A stretch of DNA of 64,000 bases from Lignipirellula cremea (GTDB lineage Bacteria; Planctomycetota; Planctomycetia; Pirellulales; Pirellulaceae), in NCBI RefSeq assembly GCF_007751035.1, contig NZ_CP036433.1, forward strand, positions 2,151,001-2,215,000, read 5' to 3'. The translations under genes were made by a program, and so were the position numbers. This document shows, piece after piece, positions 17,988 through 26,361 of this stretch (positions within the stretch are counted from its first letter, which is position 1; each line of letters opens with the position of its first letter). Below the pieces are notes generated by a model. It searched no databases, was not told the DNA's origin, and saw only the letters and a list, made by a program, of their open reading frames with translations.

Positions 17988-19375
17988 GCGGGGCTCCTGT
18001 GGAGCAGCACCAGGGTGCGGTCGTCGAACGAGCCGCGTTTTTCGTACTGCAGCCAGGCGACCAGATCGGCTCCCAGGTTGGCGGCCGAATGTTTCCCGGG
18101 GACAAGCAGGTCTGTAAGCACGCCGGGGACCGGTTCGCCCGAACTGGAGAGCATGCCTTCGACGGAGATCGGATCGCCGCAGAAGAGCTGGATCAGGCGC
18201 TTCTCTTCCGGGAAGAAGTCGTCGCTCACGCCGTCGGACATGACGGCGATGCACTGGATCCGGCTTTTCACGGTGAACTTGACGCGGCTGGAAAACTCGC
18301 GGTCGATGCCGGGCGTGGTGAGGAAGCGGGTTTCGCTGGAGTACTCGCCATGGTCGGCGTCGCCCAGCACGGTGCACTCCTGTTCGCCGGAATCTTTTTC
18401 AAACAGCACGCCGATCGCTCCGTCGCCGACCTGCAGGGCGGCGACAATCTCGTGCTTGCCCCAGGCTGTATGCACCATGACGAGCAGCGTGGCGTACATG
18501 TCGCGGACCTGCAGTCCGCGCTGGTTGACCTCGCGGAGGACGGCCTCCTGGGCGACGCGGCCGGCTTCGACCAGGAAGCTCCGCAAGCGGGTGAGATCGC
18601 TGTTCAGCTTTTCCATGTCGCCCGGCGGCGCGGACAGCGTGTAATTGGCGAGCGTACCCTGCAGGCTTTTGACGACTTTGGCGCAGGCGATCTGGGCGGC
18701 CACCCGCGACAGGGGCGACGAGCCGGCGCCGTCGGAAACCGCGGTCAGCGTCCAGTCCCCGCAGGTCGCCATGTCAAAGGCGTCATCGCGAAAAGTTCCC
18801 TTGTGGGCGTGCGATTTGCCGCGCACGCTGGCTCCAATTGCTTGCCAGTCATTCAGGCGTTCCACCCGGCTCGTTTCGTTCAGGACAAAATCCGGGTCGT
18901 CGGCCGGCGGCTCCAGGTTGTTCCATTGCGGTTTGACGGGCGTCACCGGCATGGTCGATTCCAGCGGCTCGGCTGGCGGTGGTTCCGGCGCCGCGGAAGC
19001 AGGTTTGGCGGTCGCAGGTTGGGCTGCAGCGGGCGGGGAAGAGTCGGGCTCTGGCGTGGTTGTGGCTGTCGGCGGCGGGGCCGCGGGAGTGGCCGCGGGG
19101 GGCGGGCTGGCTTTGGCTGGCGGCTTGTGCTCGTTGTAGATGTCGACCCAGCGCAGCTGAGCTTCTTTATAGTCGATCGCCCCGCTTTTGTAGGGCGTCA
19201 GGATGGCCGTCATTACATCGTCTGCGATTTCCCGGTTTTCAAAGTTGAACGCCCAGGTGCGCTGGAGATCGCTTAGCTTCAGTCCATCGACCAGGGCCTG
19301 CAGGGCGCGGGCTCGCGTGGAGGCGTCGGTCGTGTAGTCGGTCCGATCGACTCGGCGCGGTTGTTGGGGATCCAT
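17984..19375 (-). CDS. PP2C-type protein phosphatase with helical N-terminal extension
   Basis: 463 residues. Residues 1-85 are helical and of unknown type, 86-150 form a Pro/Ala linker, and the rest is a PP2C phosphatase: GKSHAHKGTFRDDAF, then TAVSDGAGSSPLSRVAA (metal-binding Asp-Gly), LLVMVHTAWG, QVGDGAIGVL and IAVMSDGVSDDF. It should remove phosphate from the substrates of the kinase encoded right behind it, with which it shares a GTGA overlap. The pairing with three TerY-like vWA genes upstream makes the classical TerY-phosphatase-kinase set. ATG at 19375. Confidence 0.9.
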   Translation of the reverse strand: MDPQQPRRVDRTDYTTDASTRARALQALVDGLKLSDLQRTWAFNFENREIADDVMTAILTPYKSGAIDYKEAQLRWVDIYNEHKPPAKASPPPAATPAAPPPTATTTPEPDSSPPAAAQPATAKPASAAPEPPPAEPLESTMPVTPVKPQWNNLEPPADDPDFVLNETSRVERLNDWQAIGASVRGKSHAHKGTFRDDAFDMATCGDWTLTAVSDGAGSSPLSRVAAQIACAKVVKSLQGTLANYTLSAPPGDMEKLNSDLTRLRSFLVEAGRVAQEAVLREVNQRGLQVRDMYATLLVMVHTAWGKHEIVAALQVGDGAIGVLFEKDSGEQECTVLGDADHGEYSSETRFLTTPGIDREFSSRVKFTVKSRIQCIAVMSDGVSDDFFPEEKRLIQLFCGDPISVEGMLSSSGEPVPGVLTDLLVPGKHSAANLGADLVAWLQYEKRGSFDDRTLVLLHRSPA

Positions 19376-19493
19376 CGCAAAATCCTTGGGGGCAGTCCGC
19401 CCGTCGGTTGAAGGTTGCGGCCGTGGTTCGCCGCAACCGAGGGTGGCCCAGCGGGCTGGTCGCAGCTTTGATCGGGAAACAGGAAATGGCGGT

Positions 19494-20156
19494 TTACGGA
19501 ATGACGCTGATCCCCTGGCCCGCAGGAAGATCGTTCAGGTAGTTCTCTTCCGCAGGGGGCTGTGTTCCTAACGCTTTGCTGGTCGTGGCGACGGCCTGGG
19601 TGACCCACTGCATGAAACTGATCAGCGTGCCGGGATGGGTGTCTTTGAGATGAATCACCGTATCGCTCAGCTGCTTCAAGGTGGCGTCCTGTACTTCGGG
19701 TCCGGCTCCGCAGACGATCAGCGAACCCAGGTCGGCCGCGCGGAACTGCCGCGCCGCTTCCTGCCAGGCGTCTGTTGGCTCGCCGTCGGTAAACAGGAAC
19801 ACCATCGGCCGCCAGTCCCCTTTTTGTTCCGGGGTCGTTTTCCGCACTTCCACGTCGATACATTCGCCCAGCACTTCGAGCGCTTCTCCCAGGGCCGTGG
19901 CGCCGCGGGGGTCCAGCTCGGGCGGCTGGAACTCGGTGACATCCATCAGCGGAACCCGTTGCTCGGCCACGCTGGAAAACGTGATGACACTGACCCAGAC
20001 CGTTTCCATAGCCTGAGGATCATCGTTCAGAGCACTGACGAATGCCTGCAGGCCGGTTTTGATTGCTTCGATCGGTTCGCCGACCATTGAGCCCGAACAA
20101 TCGAGCAGCAGATAGACGGGCAACCGCCGCATCACAGGCAGACCCACGGGGTTCAT
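19494..20156 (-). CDS. TerY-like vWA domain protein, copy 1
   Basis: 220 residues, essentially one von Willebrand A domain. The metal-binding MIDAS begins with LLLDCSGSM (Asp about 19) and continues with the Thr of RGATALGEAL and the FLFTDGEPTD loop. Sequence and length match TerY of tellurite-resistance loci, where it works with a phosphatase and a kinase, probably as a binding partner that changes with metal or phosphate state. It is one of three tandem TerY-like genes here and lies 118 bases before the PP2C gene. Confidence 0.87.
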   Translation of the reverse strand: MNPVGLPVMRRLPVYLLLDCSGSMVGEPIEAIKTGLQAFVSALNDDPQAMETVWVSVITFSSVAEQRVPLMDVTEFQPPELDPRGATALGEALEVLGECIDVEVRKTTPEQKGDWRPMVFLFTDGEPTDAWQEAARQFRAADLGSLIVCGAGPEVQDATLKQLSDTVIHLKDTHPGTLISFMQWVTQAVATTSKALGTQPPAEENYLNDLPAGQGISVIP

Positions 20157-20267
20157 GCGTATTGCTCCTTCCTTTGGACTTGCCGGACGGGCGCCGTTCC
20201 GTGACAGTCGCCGCGGCCTTGCTGGGACGCGTTTCCGCCCCCGAAGATTGAGACCGGAGAAACGGCG

Positions 20268-20924
20268 TTACGGCACGATCACGATGCCTTCGTCGGCGGG
20301 CGGCGGCGGGATGTTGACGGGAGCCCCGCCCTGGGCCGATACGCTGGCGCTGGTGGTGGAGACCGAGGCCGAAACCCAGCGGAAGAAAGCCTGCAGCGTG
20401 CCAGGCGAGGTATCGCTGAGTTTGACGACGATTTCCGTAATGCGTTTGAGGGCCGTTTCGTCCGCGCCGGAGCCGGCGGCGCAGGCGATGATATTGCCGG
20501 GCCGCTTCCGTTTCAGGTCGTCGGCCGGAGCTTCCCAGTTATCGGTGGCGACGCCGTCGGTCATTAAAAACACGAGCGGTTTGAAATCGCCTTTTTGCTC
20601 GGCGCTCGTTTTGCGAACTTCCCGATCGATCGCGTCGAGCAGCAGTTTGATGGCCGCGCCCAGCGAGGTGGTGCCGCTGGCCTGCAGGGTGGGCTCCTGG
20701 AACATATCGATCGCCGTCAGCGGCACCACCTGTTTGGCTTCGCTGTCAAAGGTGATCACGCTCAGCCAGACGGTTTCCAGCGCCTGGGGATCGCTCTGCA
20801 GGTCGGAACGCAGTAGCGACAGCCCTTGCCTTACGGCCTCGATCGGCTCGCCAAACATGGAGCCGGAACAGTCCAGCAACAAGTAGACGGGCAAACGTCG
20901 CAAGCCCGGATTAATTTCTGTCAT
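20268..20924 (-). CDS. TerY-like vWA domain protein, copy 2
   Basis: 218 residues, a close relative of copy 1 and copy 3: RRLPVYLLLDCSGSMFGEP opens the MIDAS, with SGTTSLGAAI and FLMTDGVATD completing it. The C-terminal tail is short and rich in Pro/Ala. No zinc ribbon is present, unlike copy 3. Paralogous multiplication of TerY within one locus suggests each copy reads a different partner or substrate (inference). ATG at 20924, with a 111-base gap to copy 1. Confidence 0.87.
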   Translation of the reverse strand: MTEINPGLRRLPVYLLLDCSGSMFGEPIEAVRQGLSLLRSDLQSDPQALETVWLSVITFDSEAKQVVPLTAIDMFQEPTLQASGTTSLGAAIKLLLDAIDREVRKTSAEQKGDFKPLVFLMTDGVATDNWEAPADDLKRKRPGNIIACAAGSGADETALKRITEIVVKLSDTSPGTLQAFFRWVSASVSTTSASVSAQGGAPVNIPPPPADEGIVIVP

Positions 20925-21291
20925 GCAAAGATTCCTTATGCCGGAAGAAAACGGGGCGCCTGGGAGCAGCCAACAGGGAGTTACGGGGATGGACGCCGCC
21001 TGAAGTTCGGCTGCCTGGAAATTTATTCTCCAGGCTTACGGCGCCAGGGGCCGCGAACTTTATTGACCCGCGCCAACGTGCAGCAGAGGGTTGAGTGTTT
21101 TGAGCGATCGGCAGCCGATCCGCATGATCTTGGGGCCGCATGGTGATTGCCATGAGAAACGCTTTCAAGCCTGGGGGTAATTCTATCACGATCGTCAGCC
21201 GGTTGTGGGCGCGGTAAACCGAACCGCCGCAGGCGAACGTGCGTCGTGACGGAAGGCATCCCGCCGTTGAAACGGGCAGGAACCGGAACGA
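20925..21291. other. Intergenic between TerY-like copies 3 and 2
   Basis: No supported gene. The long spacing inside a run of same-strand paralogues may hold an internal promoter. ACGATC/GATCGT words lie at 21189-21195 and 21288-21293, but I see no clear terminator or operator. Confidence 0.35.
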
Positions 21292-22314
21292 TCATCCTTC
21301 GGCGCCGCGGACATCAAAGCCGCCCTGGCTGGGGCCGGCGGTGCCGGAAATATTGCACTTGGGACAGGTGACCACGGCATTCGGATCCAGCGGGGCGCAG
21401 GACAACGCTCCGCAATAACACATGGCCGCGATCGGGTTGGCGCAGTAAGGGCAAGCCGGCACTCCCTGCAGCTGATCGGTGTTGACGCCAGGCGACGTTT
21501 CTTCGCCCGACCAGGTTTCCACCTGATCCAGTTTGTGGGCGGCGGCCGCGTTATAAAGGTGGCCGTATTCCTCGCGAATGAACCGCATCAGGTACGGCTG
21601 GCGGGTTTTCTCGCACCAGGAATACAAGAAAACCTGTCTCGGCCGCGGGTCACGATAGCCGCTGGATGGCGGGGCGATTTCGAGCGTGTCGCTGGGCATG
21701 TTGGGTAGCGACATGGGCTTCCCTTCGCCGCCGCGTTCCAGGGCGATGCTGGTGCTTTGCACGGAGGCAGTGAGCCAGACGAACGTCTTGCGCCAGCCTT
21801 CGGGCGTCATGTTTTTGAGGTTCAGCACAATGTCGGTAAAGCTGCGGAGCACATCGGAGTCGACATCGGGACCGCAGCCAATGGCGTAGATGTTGGCCAG
21901 TCGCGGGTTGGCCGCCCGCAACCGGGCGGCGGCGGCCTGGTACTCATCGGTGGGCTGACCGTCGGTAAACAGGAAGACGATCGGGCGATAGTCGCCCTTT
22001 TGGGTTGCGGACGTTTTCCGCACTTCCTTGCCGATGGAGTCGGTCAACAGCCGCAGGGCGGTGCCGAGCGCGGTGCCGGGCCGAATCGTCAAGCGGGGCG
22101 GCTGGAACTGCACCAGCTCTGTCAGCGGTGTTTCCTGTTTGGCGTAACGCGAGAACGTGATCACGCTGATCCAGGCCGTTTCCAAAGCGCTGGGGTCGCT
22201 TTTCAGTTCATCGACCATGGCGTGCATGCCGCGTTCGACCTGCTCAATGGCTTCGCCCGCCATCGACTCGGAACAGTCCAATAACAGATAGATAGGGAGT
22301 CTGCGAAAATGCAT
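21292..22314 (-). CDS. TerY-like vWA protein with C-terminal zinc ribbons, copy 3
   Basis: 340 residues: a TerY-type vWA domain (RRLPIYLLLDCSESMAGEA as MIDAS start, GTALGTALRLL, FLFTDGQPTDE), a linker of about 70 residues, and a C-terminal zinc-binding part with CPYC, CYCGALSC and CPKC. The zinc ribbon is characteristic of longer TerY proteins. It is the first gene of the TerY-phosphatase-kinase run and has a 362-base upstream region with a large imperfect palindrome. ATG at 22314. Confidence 0.88.
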   Translation of the reverse strand: MHFRRLPIYLLLDCSESMAGEAIEQVERGMHAMVDELKSDPSALETAWISVITFSRYAKQETPLTELVQFQPPRLTIRPGTALGTALRLLTDSIGKEVRKTSATQKGDYRPIVFLFTDGQPTDEYQAAAARLRAANPRLANIYAIGCGPDVDSDVLRSFTDIVLNLKNMTPEGWRKTFVWLTASVQSTSIALERGGEGKPMSLPNMPSDTLEIAPPSSGYRDPRPRQVFLYSWCEKTRQPYLMRFIREEYGHLYNAAAAHKLDQVETWSGEETSPGVNTDQLQGVPACPYCANPIAAMCYCGALSCAPLDPNAVVTCPKCNISGTAGPSQGGFDVRGAEG

Positions 22315-22676
22315 GGCGTATGCCTTGAGAAAAGCTTATCGAAAGGAAACATGCGGCCGATGGCGGATGTCGATGGAATGACGGACGAACATCGAGGGAC
22401 GGTTGTCTTTTGCTCTGCAAAAGAAGGCGATCTTTCGCGGAGAGGCTGTGAATTTATTCCGAAATTCAAGGGATGTTAACTTAGGATGCTTCAAAAACGA
22501 GCCATTTTCATCTCAGAGGCGAGGTTTGAGATCAAAACAGGGTCGTTTTTGAGTGCCATTTGCTAGAAGAACCCCTCCTCTGGTTAATAAATTCACAGCC
22601 TCGGAGCGAAAGTCGACATTCCGGCGTCGACTCTTCCACAGAACGACAACGCACCGCATTGACCCTGAATTACGGG
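22315..22676. other. Intergenic, likely promoter region of the TerY-phosphatase-kinase run
   Basis: No gene. The segment is AT-richer than its surroundings. It contains a 62-bp imperfect palindrome (22491-22552) and a shorter inverted pair AGTCGAC/GTCGACT (22611-22617, 22626-22632). It separates the vWA array from the TerY run, so the block may have two transcripts. Confidence 0.5.
22491..22552. promoter_or_regulatory. 62-bp imperfect palindrome, terminator or operator
   Basis: The outer arms TCAAAAACGA and TCGTTTTTGA are perfectly complementary. Inner arms ATCTCA (22510-22515) and TGAGAT (22527-22532) are too, with partly matching sequence between. Either strand would fold into a long hairpin flanked by A/T runs. 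It could be a bidirectional terminator behind the vWA gene or a binding site controlling the TerY run. Confidence 0.5.
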
Positions 22677-23765
22677 TTACGATTTGGGGAATTCAACCGA
22701 CTGTTTAATGCGCTGGCCGCCGGCTTCCAGTTCAAAGAACGTGGAGTTGGCGGGCATGGTGAAACTGACTTTGGCCGGCAGGCCGTCGGAGTACGATTTG
22801 ACTTCCGTGCCGAAGCTGTCGAAGATCCTCCCTGTTGGCGCTACTATCTGGTTCTCGCTGACCAGTTCGGCGAAGATCTCGGTCATGAACCGCATTTCTT
22901 TGGCGATCTTGTGGTCCCAGACATCGACATCGACGCCCGAGTCCAGGTCGTCGAGTTCTTCCATCTGTTCGACATTCACGGCGTCGCCGATGCCGATCAG
23001 CACGCACTTCATTTTGTTGCGTTCGCCGGCGGCGATCTTGCGGCAGATTCTGGTCGTTTCCTGTTTCACTTCCTCTAGATCGTGCAGTTCGCCATCGGTA
23101 ATGAAGATGTACATTCCCATTTTGGCGTCGCGGAAGCGTTCTTCGAAGTAACGCACGGCCGGCGCCAGGTAAGTACCCTGCCCCATGGCGACGCGCTGCG
23201 GTCCCTGGAAGACGGCCGTCTCACAGGCTTCGGCGGTCAGGTCGCCAATTTCTTCCAGCTGGCGACCGTCGCCGCAGGCCCAGTAGATACACGTCGTGCC
23301 GCCGTCGGCGTCGAGTTCCGAGGCCAGGTAGGCGGTGACCCGGCGGATGATTGGCTCGACCACATTCCTGGACCAGTTGAAATGGCCGCGCTGCACCAGA
23401 TCGCTTTTCCCCTCGTCGGTAAAAACGGGATAGTTCTTCCCCTGGTACTGGACGATCTCCATCCAGCCCTTTTTCTGGTGTTCGTTCAGCAGCGGCTCGG
23501 GCGGCCAGCCCTTGGGGCCTTCATCCAGCCCGCGGCCGAACACATGCGACATCGACGCGCTGGCATCGATGGCCATGCCGGTTTGCCAGCCTTCGGCGTC
23601 GGAGCCGGTGGGCTCCATCAGAATGGTGAACTCCACCTGGGCGAGTTCCTTGCCGGCGCACACGTTCACTTCGCCAAATTCTTTGGCGACCATGCTGCTG
23701 GGCAGCTGGCGGCTTTTGGGCTCTGCCGAAGCGCCGCCTCCGAAGAGTCGATCAAAAATCCCCAT
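22677..23765 (-). CDS. TerF-like vWA protein, array copy 1
   Basis: 362 residues starting MGIFDRLFGGG. A beta-rich N-terminal strip (about 30-60) precedes a vWA domain with MIDAS MAIDASASMSHVFG, the stretch YLASELDADGGTTCIYWACGDG, GQGTYLAPAV and YIFITDGELHDLEEVK. A C-terminal beta module follows (VAPTGRIFDSFGTEV, FELEAGGQRI). The vWA part resembles that of TerF more than TerY; no TerD domain is fused. It shares the whole plan with the next two genes. Function unknown beyond probable metal-dependent protein binding. Confidence 0.75.
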   Translation of the reverse strand: MGIFDRLFGGGASAEPKSRQLPSSMVAKEFGEVNVCAGKELAQVEFTILMEPTGSDAEGWQTGMAIDASASMSHVFGRGLDEGPKGWPPEPLLNEHQKKGWMEIVQYQGKNYPVFTDEGKSDLVQRGHFNWSRNVVEPIIRRVTAYLASELDADGGTTCIYWACGDGRQLEEIGDLTAEACETAVFQGPQRVAMGQGTYLAPAVRYFEERFRDAKMGMYIFITDGELHDLEEVKQETTRICRKIAAGERNKMKCVLIGIGDAVNVEQMEELDDLDSGVDVDVWDHKIAKEMRFMTEIFAELVSENQIVAPTGRIFDSFGTEVKSYSDGLPAKVSFTMPANSTFFELEAGGQRIKQSVEFPKS

Positions 23766-23895
23766 GGTTGCCCCTGTCAGGTAAAGGATTCCGGAACGGT
23801 CCTCCCTGCCGCATGCGAGCTGGGCTCGCCCCGCCGACTGTCGACGTGCGACAGCAGCAGGCAACTCCGCGGCGCCTGAGCCGCAGAACGTGCGA

Positions 23896-24951
23896 TCAAA
23901 CAACAACCGTCTGTTTGATCCGCTGTCCGCCCACTTCGAGTTCAAAAAAGTCGCTGTCCGCCGGCATGCTGAACGAGCCCTGTGCAGGCAGCCCGTCAGA
24001 GAAGCGTTTGACTTCGGCGCCGGTGGAATCGTAAACCGTCGCCGTGGGCGCGACGATCCGGTTTTCGCCCACCAGTTCCACGATGATCTCGCTCAGTGCA
24101 CGAAGTTCCACGGCGATCTTGTGGTCCCACAGGTCGACATCGACGCCCGTATCCAGGTCGTCAAGCTCCGTCATCTGGTCTTCATCGATATCGTCGCCGA
24201 CGCCGATCAGCACCAGTTTGACAAAGTTCCGGGTTTTGGCGTCGATCTGCTGGGCGAGCTCGGTGGTGTATTTTTTCACTTCGTCGAGATCGTCGAGCCG
24301 GCCGTCGGTAATAAACACGTACATGCCGCGTTCGGCGTCGTCGAAGCGTTCCAGAAAGTACTTCATTGCCGGGACCAGTCGGGTGCCGTTGCCGAACTTT
24401 TGTGTTTCCGGCCCTTTGAGCGCGAGCGTCTCGCATTGCTCGGAGGTGAAGTCGCCCAGCACTTCGAAACCGCTGCCGTCGCCGCAGGCCCAGTAGACAA
24501 CCGTCGTGCCGCCGTCTGCGTCCAGTTCGGAAGCCAGATAGCCGATGAACTTGCGGGCCCAGGGCTCCACAATGTTGTCGGACATTTTCAGATAGCCGCG
24601 CTGCATGGCGTCTTTATAGGCGACCGGCAGTGCGACTTGCACGTTGCGGCCGTCCTCGCTGCGGCTGACGATCCAGCCCTTCTGGACGTACTCTTTGGCT
24701 GCGTCGTCGGGGATCTTGCCAATCAGCGCGCGGCCGTACCAGTTCTTCATCGAAGCGCTGGCGTCGAGAGCGACGCCCGTTTGCCAGCCTTCGGCCATGG
24801 CGCCTTCGAGTTCCTGGATCCACACGGTGAAATCCACATGGCAGCGGTCGCCTTCGCGATGGACGTAGACCTTGCCGAACTCTTTCGCCACCAGGTTGCT
24901 GGGCAACTGGTTGGCCTGGGTGCGGGCCGCCTGCCCTTCAGAATCTGCCAT
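23896..24951 (-). CDS. TerF-like vWA protein, array copy 2
   Basis: 351 residues, starting MADSEGQAA at 24951. It is a clear paralogue of copy 1, with LPSNLVAKEFGKVYVHREG, VALDASASMKNWYG (MIDAS), YLASELDADGGTTVVYWACGDG, NGTRLVPAMKY, YVFITDGRLDDLDEVK, DLDTGVDVDLWDHKIA, and the tail module ending FELEVGGQRIKQTV. The two copies share long identical stretches, so duplication was fairly recent or both are constrained. A 130-base spacer separates them. Confidence 0.75.
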   Translation of the reverse strand: MADSEGQAARTQANQLPSNLVAKEFGKVYVHREGDRCHVDFTVWIQELEGAMAEGWQTGVALDASASMKNWYGRALIGKIPDDAAKEYVQKGWIVSRSEDGRNVQVALPVAYKDAMQRGYLKMSDNIVEPWARKFIGYLASELDADGGTTVVYWACGDGSGFEVLGDFTSEQCETLALKGPETQKFGNGTRLVPAMKYFLERFDDAERGMYVFITDGRLDDLDEVKKYTTELAQQIDAKTRNFVKLVLIGVGDDIDEDQMTELDDLDTGVDVDLWDHKIAVELRALSEIIVELVGENRIVAPTATVYDSTGAEVKRFSDGLPAQGSFSMPADSDFFELEVGGQRIKQTVVV

Positions 24952-25054
24952 AGCTCCCCCTGGTCGACATTGAGGAAAATTTGCGACGGGTCGAACATCC
25001 CGGCCGGTCAACTACCGGCCAGGAATCAATCACGGGCGAACGGGCGGCGGCTGG

Positions 25055-25999
25055 CTAGTTGCCGGCCACGGCTTCGCTGATATCCTGCTCGACTTCGCCT
25101 TTGGGCGTAGTGACTTTAAAGCCGCTGGAGCCGGACGGCAGTTTGAAGCGGAACTTGCCGGGGAGCCCGTCGCTGAAACTGGCGACTTCGTTCCCCTGGC
25201 TGTCGAGGATACGGCCGCTGTCGGCGACAATCGTTTCCTCGCTCATCAGTTCGCCAAAAACTACGCCCAGAATGTCTTCCTCGTCTTGCATGTCGGCAGC
25301 GACGCCGGAGGACCACAGATCGATATCGCTTTCCAGGGACGAGCCTTCGAACATATCGTCGAAGCGTTCGAGCTGGCCCACATCGACTTCTTCGCCGACG
25401 CCGATCAGAACCAGTTTGAGCGAGTCCTTCCGGCGCTGCCCGGCGTTGACCTGCTGCAGCAAACCTTCGCCCAGTTGCATGCAATAATCGATGCAGTCCT
25501 GTTCGTCTTCGATGATGCCGTCGGTGATGATCACGCCCATGACCCAGTCGGCTTGCGCGTAGTCGTTATCGACGATCGACTTGATGACGGGCATCAGCCG
25601 GGTGCCCTTGCCCCAGTTCTTTTTTGGCCCGCTGATTTTGGCTTGCTGGCAACCGACGCTGTCGAACTCGCCGATGGCTTCGGTATCGTTTCCCAGTCCC
25701 ATCGCCCAGTACAGCATAGAAACCTTGCCGTCTTTGGTGGTGTCGGCCAGGATCTCGCCAATTTTGCGGGCGACGGCTTGCACGTAGTTGGGGCTGCCGC
25801 CGCCGAACGGGCCGCTGTCGCCGTAGGCCGCCTTGATCGAGCGGGAGGCGTCCAGGGCAAGCACGGCCCGGGAGCTGCCTTCGCCCGCCAGCAGATCGGG
25901 ATCGGGCATAAAGCAGGCTTCCACATCAATCGTGCCGTCCGCTTGCGGAAACACATTGACCGTGGAAAGCGGTTTGTTCGGCGATCGAACCTTCGGCAT
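25055..25999 (-). CDS. TerF-like vWA protein, array copy 3
   Basis: 314 residues, first gene of the array. It has the same plan but is the most diverged: VLALDASRSIKAAYG (MIDAS), VSMLYWAMGLGND in place of YWACGDG, WGKGTRLMPVIKS, GVIITDGIIEDEQD, then the C-terminal module (VADSGRILDSQGNEV, SDGLPGKF) shared with the other two copies. Start MPKVRSPNK at 25999 rather than an ATG 18 bases upstream, which is less well placed. Probably cytoplasmic; no signal or membrane segment. Confidence 0.72.
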   Translation of the reverse strand: MPKVRSPNKPLSTVNVFPQADGTIDVEACFMPDPDLLAGEGSSRAVLALDASRSIKAAYGDSGPFGGGSPNYVQAVARKIGEILADTTKDGKVSMLYWAMGLGNDTEAIGEFDSVGCQQAKISGPKKNWGKGTRLMPVIKSIVDNDYAQADWVMGVIITDGIIEDEQDCIDYCMQLGEGLLQQVNAGQRRKDSLKLVLIGVGEEVDVGQLERFDDMFEGSSLESDIDLWSSGVAADMQDEEDILGVVFGELMSEETIVADSGRILDSQGNEVASFSDGLPGKFRFKLPSGSSGFKVTTPKGEVEQDISEAVAGN

Positions 26000-26361
26000 A
26001 AGAGCCCCCTGTTTCAAGAACCAAGGAGTTGATGATTGCTACCCATGATTTTGGGTAGCCTACCTGCGCCGAAATGCCGCGGCAACCCCCAGGACGAATG
26101 GGTTTAATTTGGAAATGACTGTTTCCTGGCGAAGCGTTTTCAAGGCGCCCGCGACAGGGACAGAAGGTTGCGAGAACGGGAGCGACGCAATAAAAACAGC
26201 CGGCTGTTCGGCGACACTACGTTGGGCAGAAACGCAGGTCGAAAGAAGGAACAGCCGACCGTCATTACGCTACCAAATGTCCAACAGGTTGTCGAGAAAA
26301 TCCGCAGACATTTCGAAGGGGTTGAATCCAGCCCTTGTTTTTCCGTCCGTCTGGCGACTAT
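26000..26361. other. Intergenic upstream of the vWA array
   Basis: No gene. It carries a 14-bp perfect palindrome and a related inverted repeat (26195-26257), and should hold the promoter for the vWA array on minus. Sequence near 26100-26135 (TTTAATTTGG) is AT-rich. Confidence 0.4.
26195..26257 (-). terminator. Palindrome and inverted repeat, probable minus-strand terminator
   Basis: AACAGCCGGCTGTT (26195-26208) is a perfect palindrome; on minus it is followed by a T run (GGCTGTTTTTATT). CGGCTGTTC (26201-26209) also pairs with GAACAGCCG (26249-26257). On minus it lies about 105-165 bases after the oxidoreductase stop, a fair place for termination. An operator for the vWA array is an alternative. 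Confidence 0.45.

Noticed and set aside
17999-19276. Plus-strand frame of over 400 codons opposite the PP2C gene
   Set aside because: Antisense shadow; the minus strand carries all PP2C motifs and shares GTGA with the kinase.
20925-21291. A 92-codon minus frame between TerY-like copies 3 and 2
   Set aside because: It runs into the start of the downstream gene, lacks a ribosome binding site and shows no conserved pattern.
22677-25999. Classical tellurite-resistance operon (terZABCDE)
   Set aside because: No TerD/TerE/TerZ or TerC gene or domain is visible; only vWA, TerB-like, kinase and phosphatase parts are shared.
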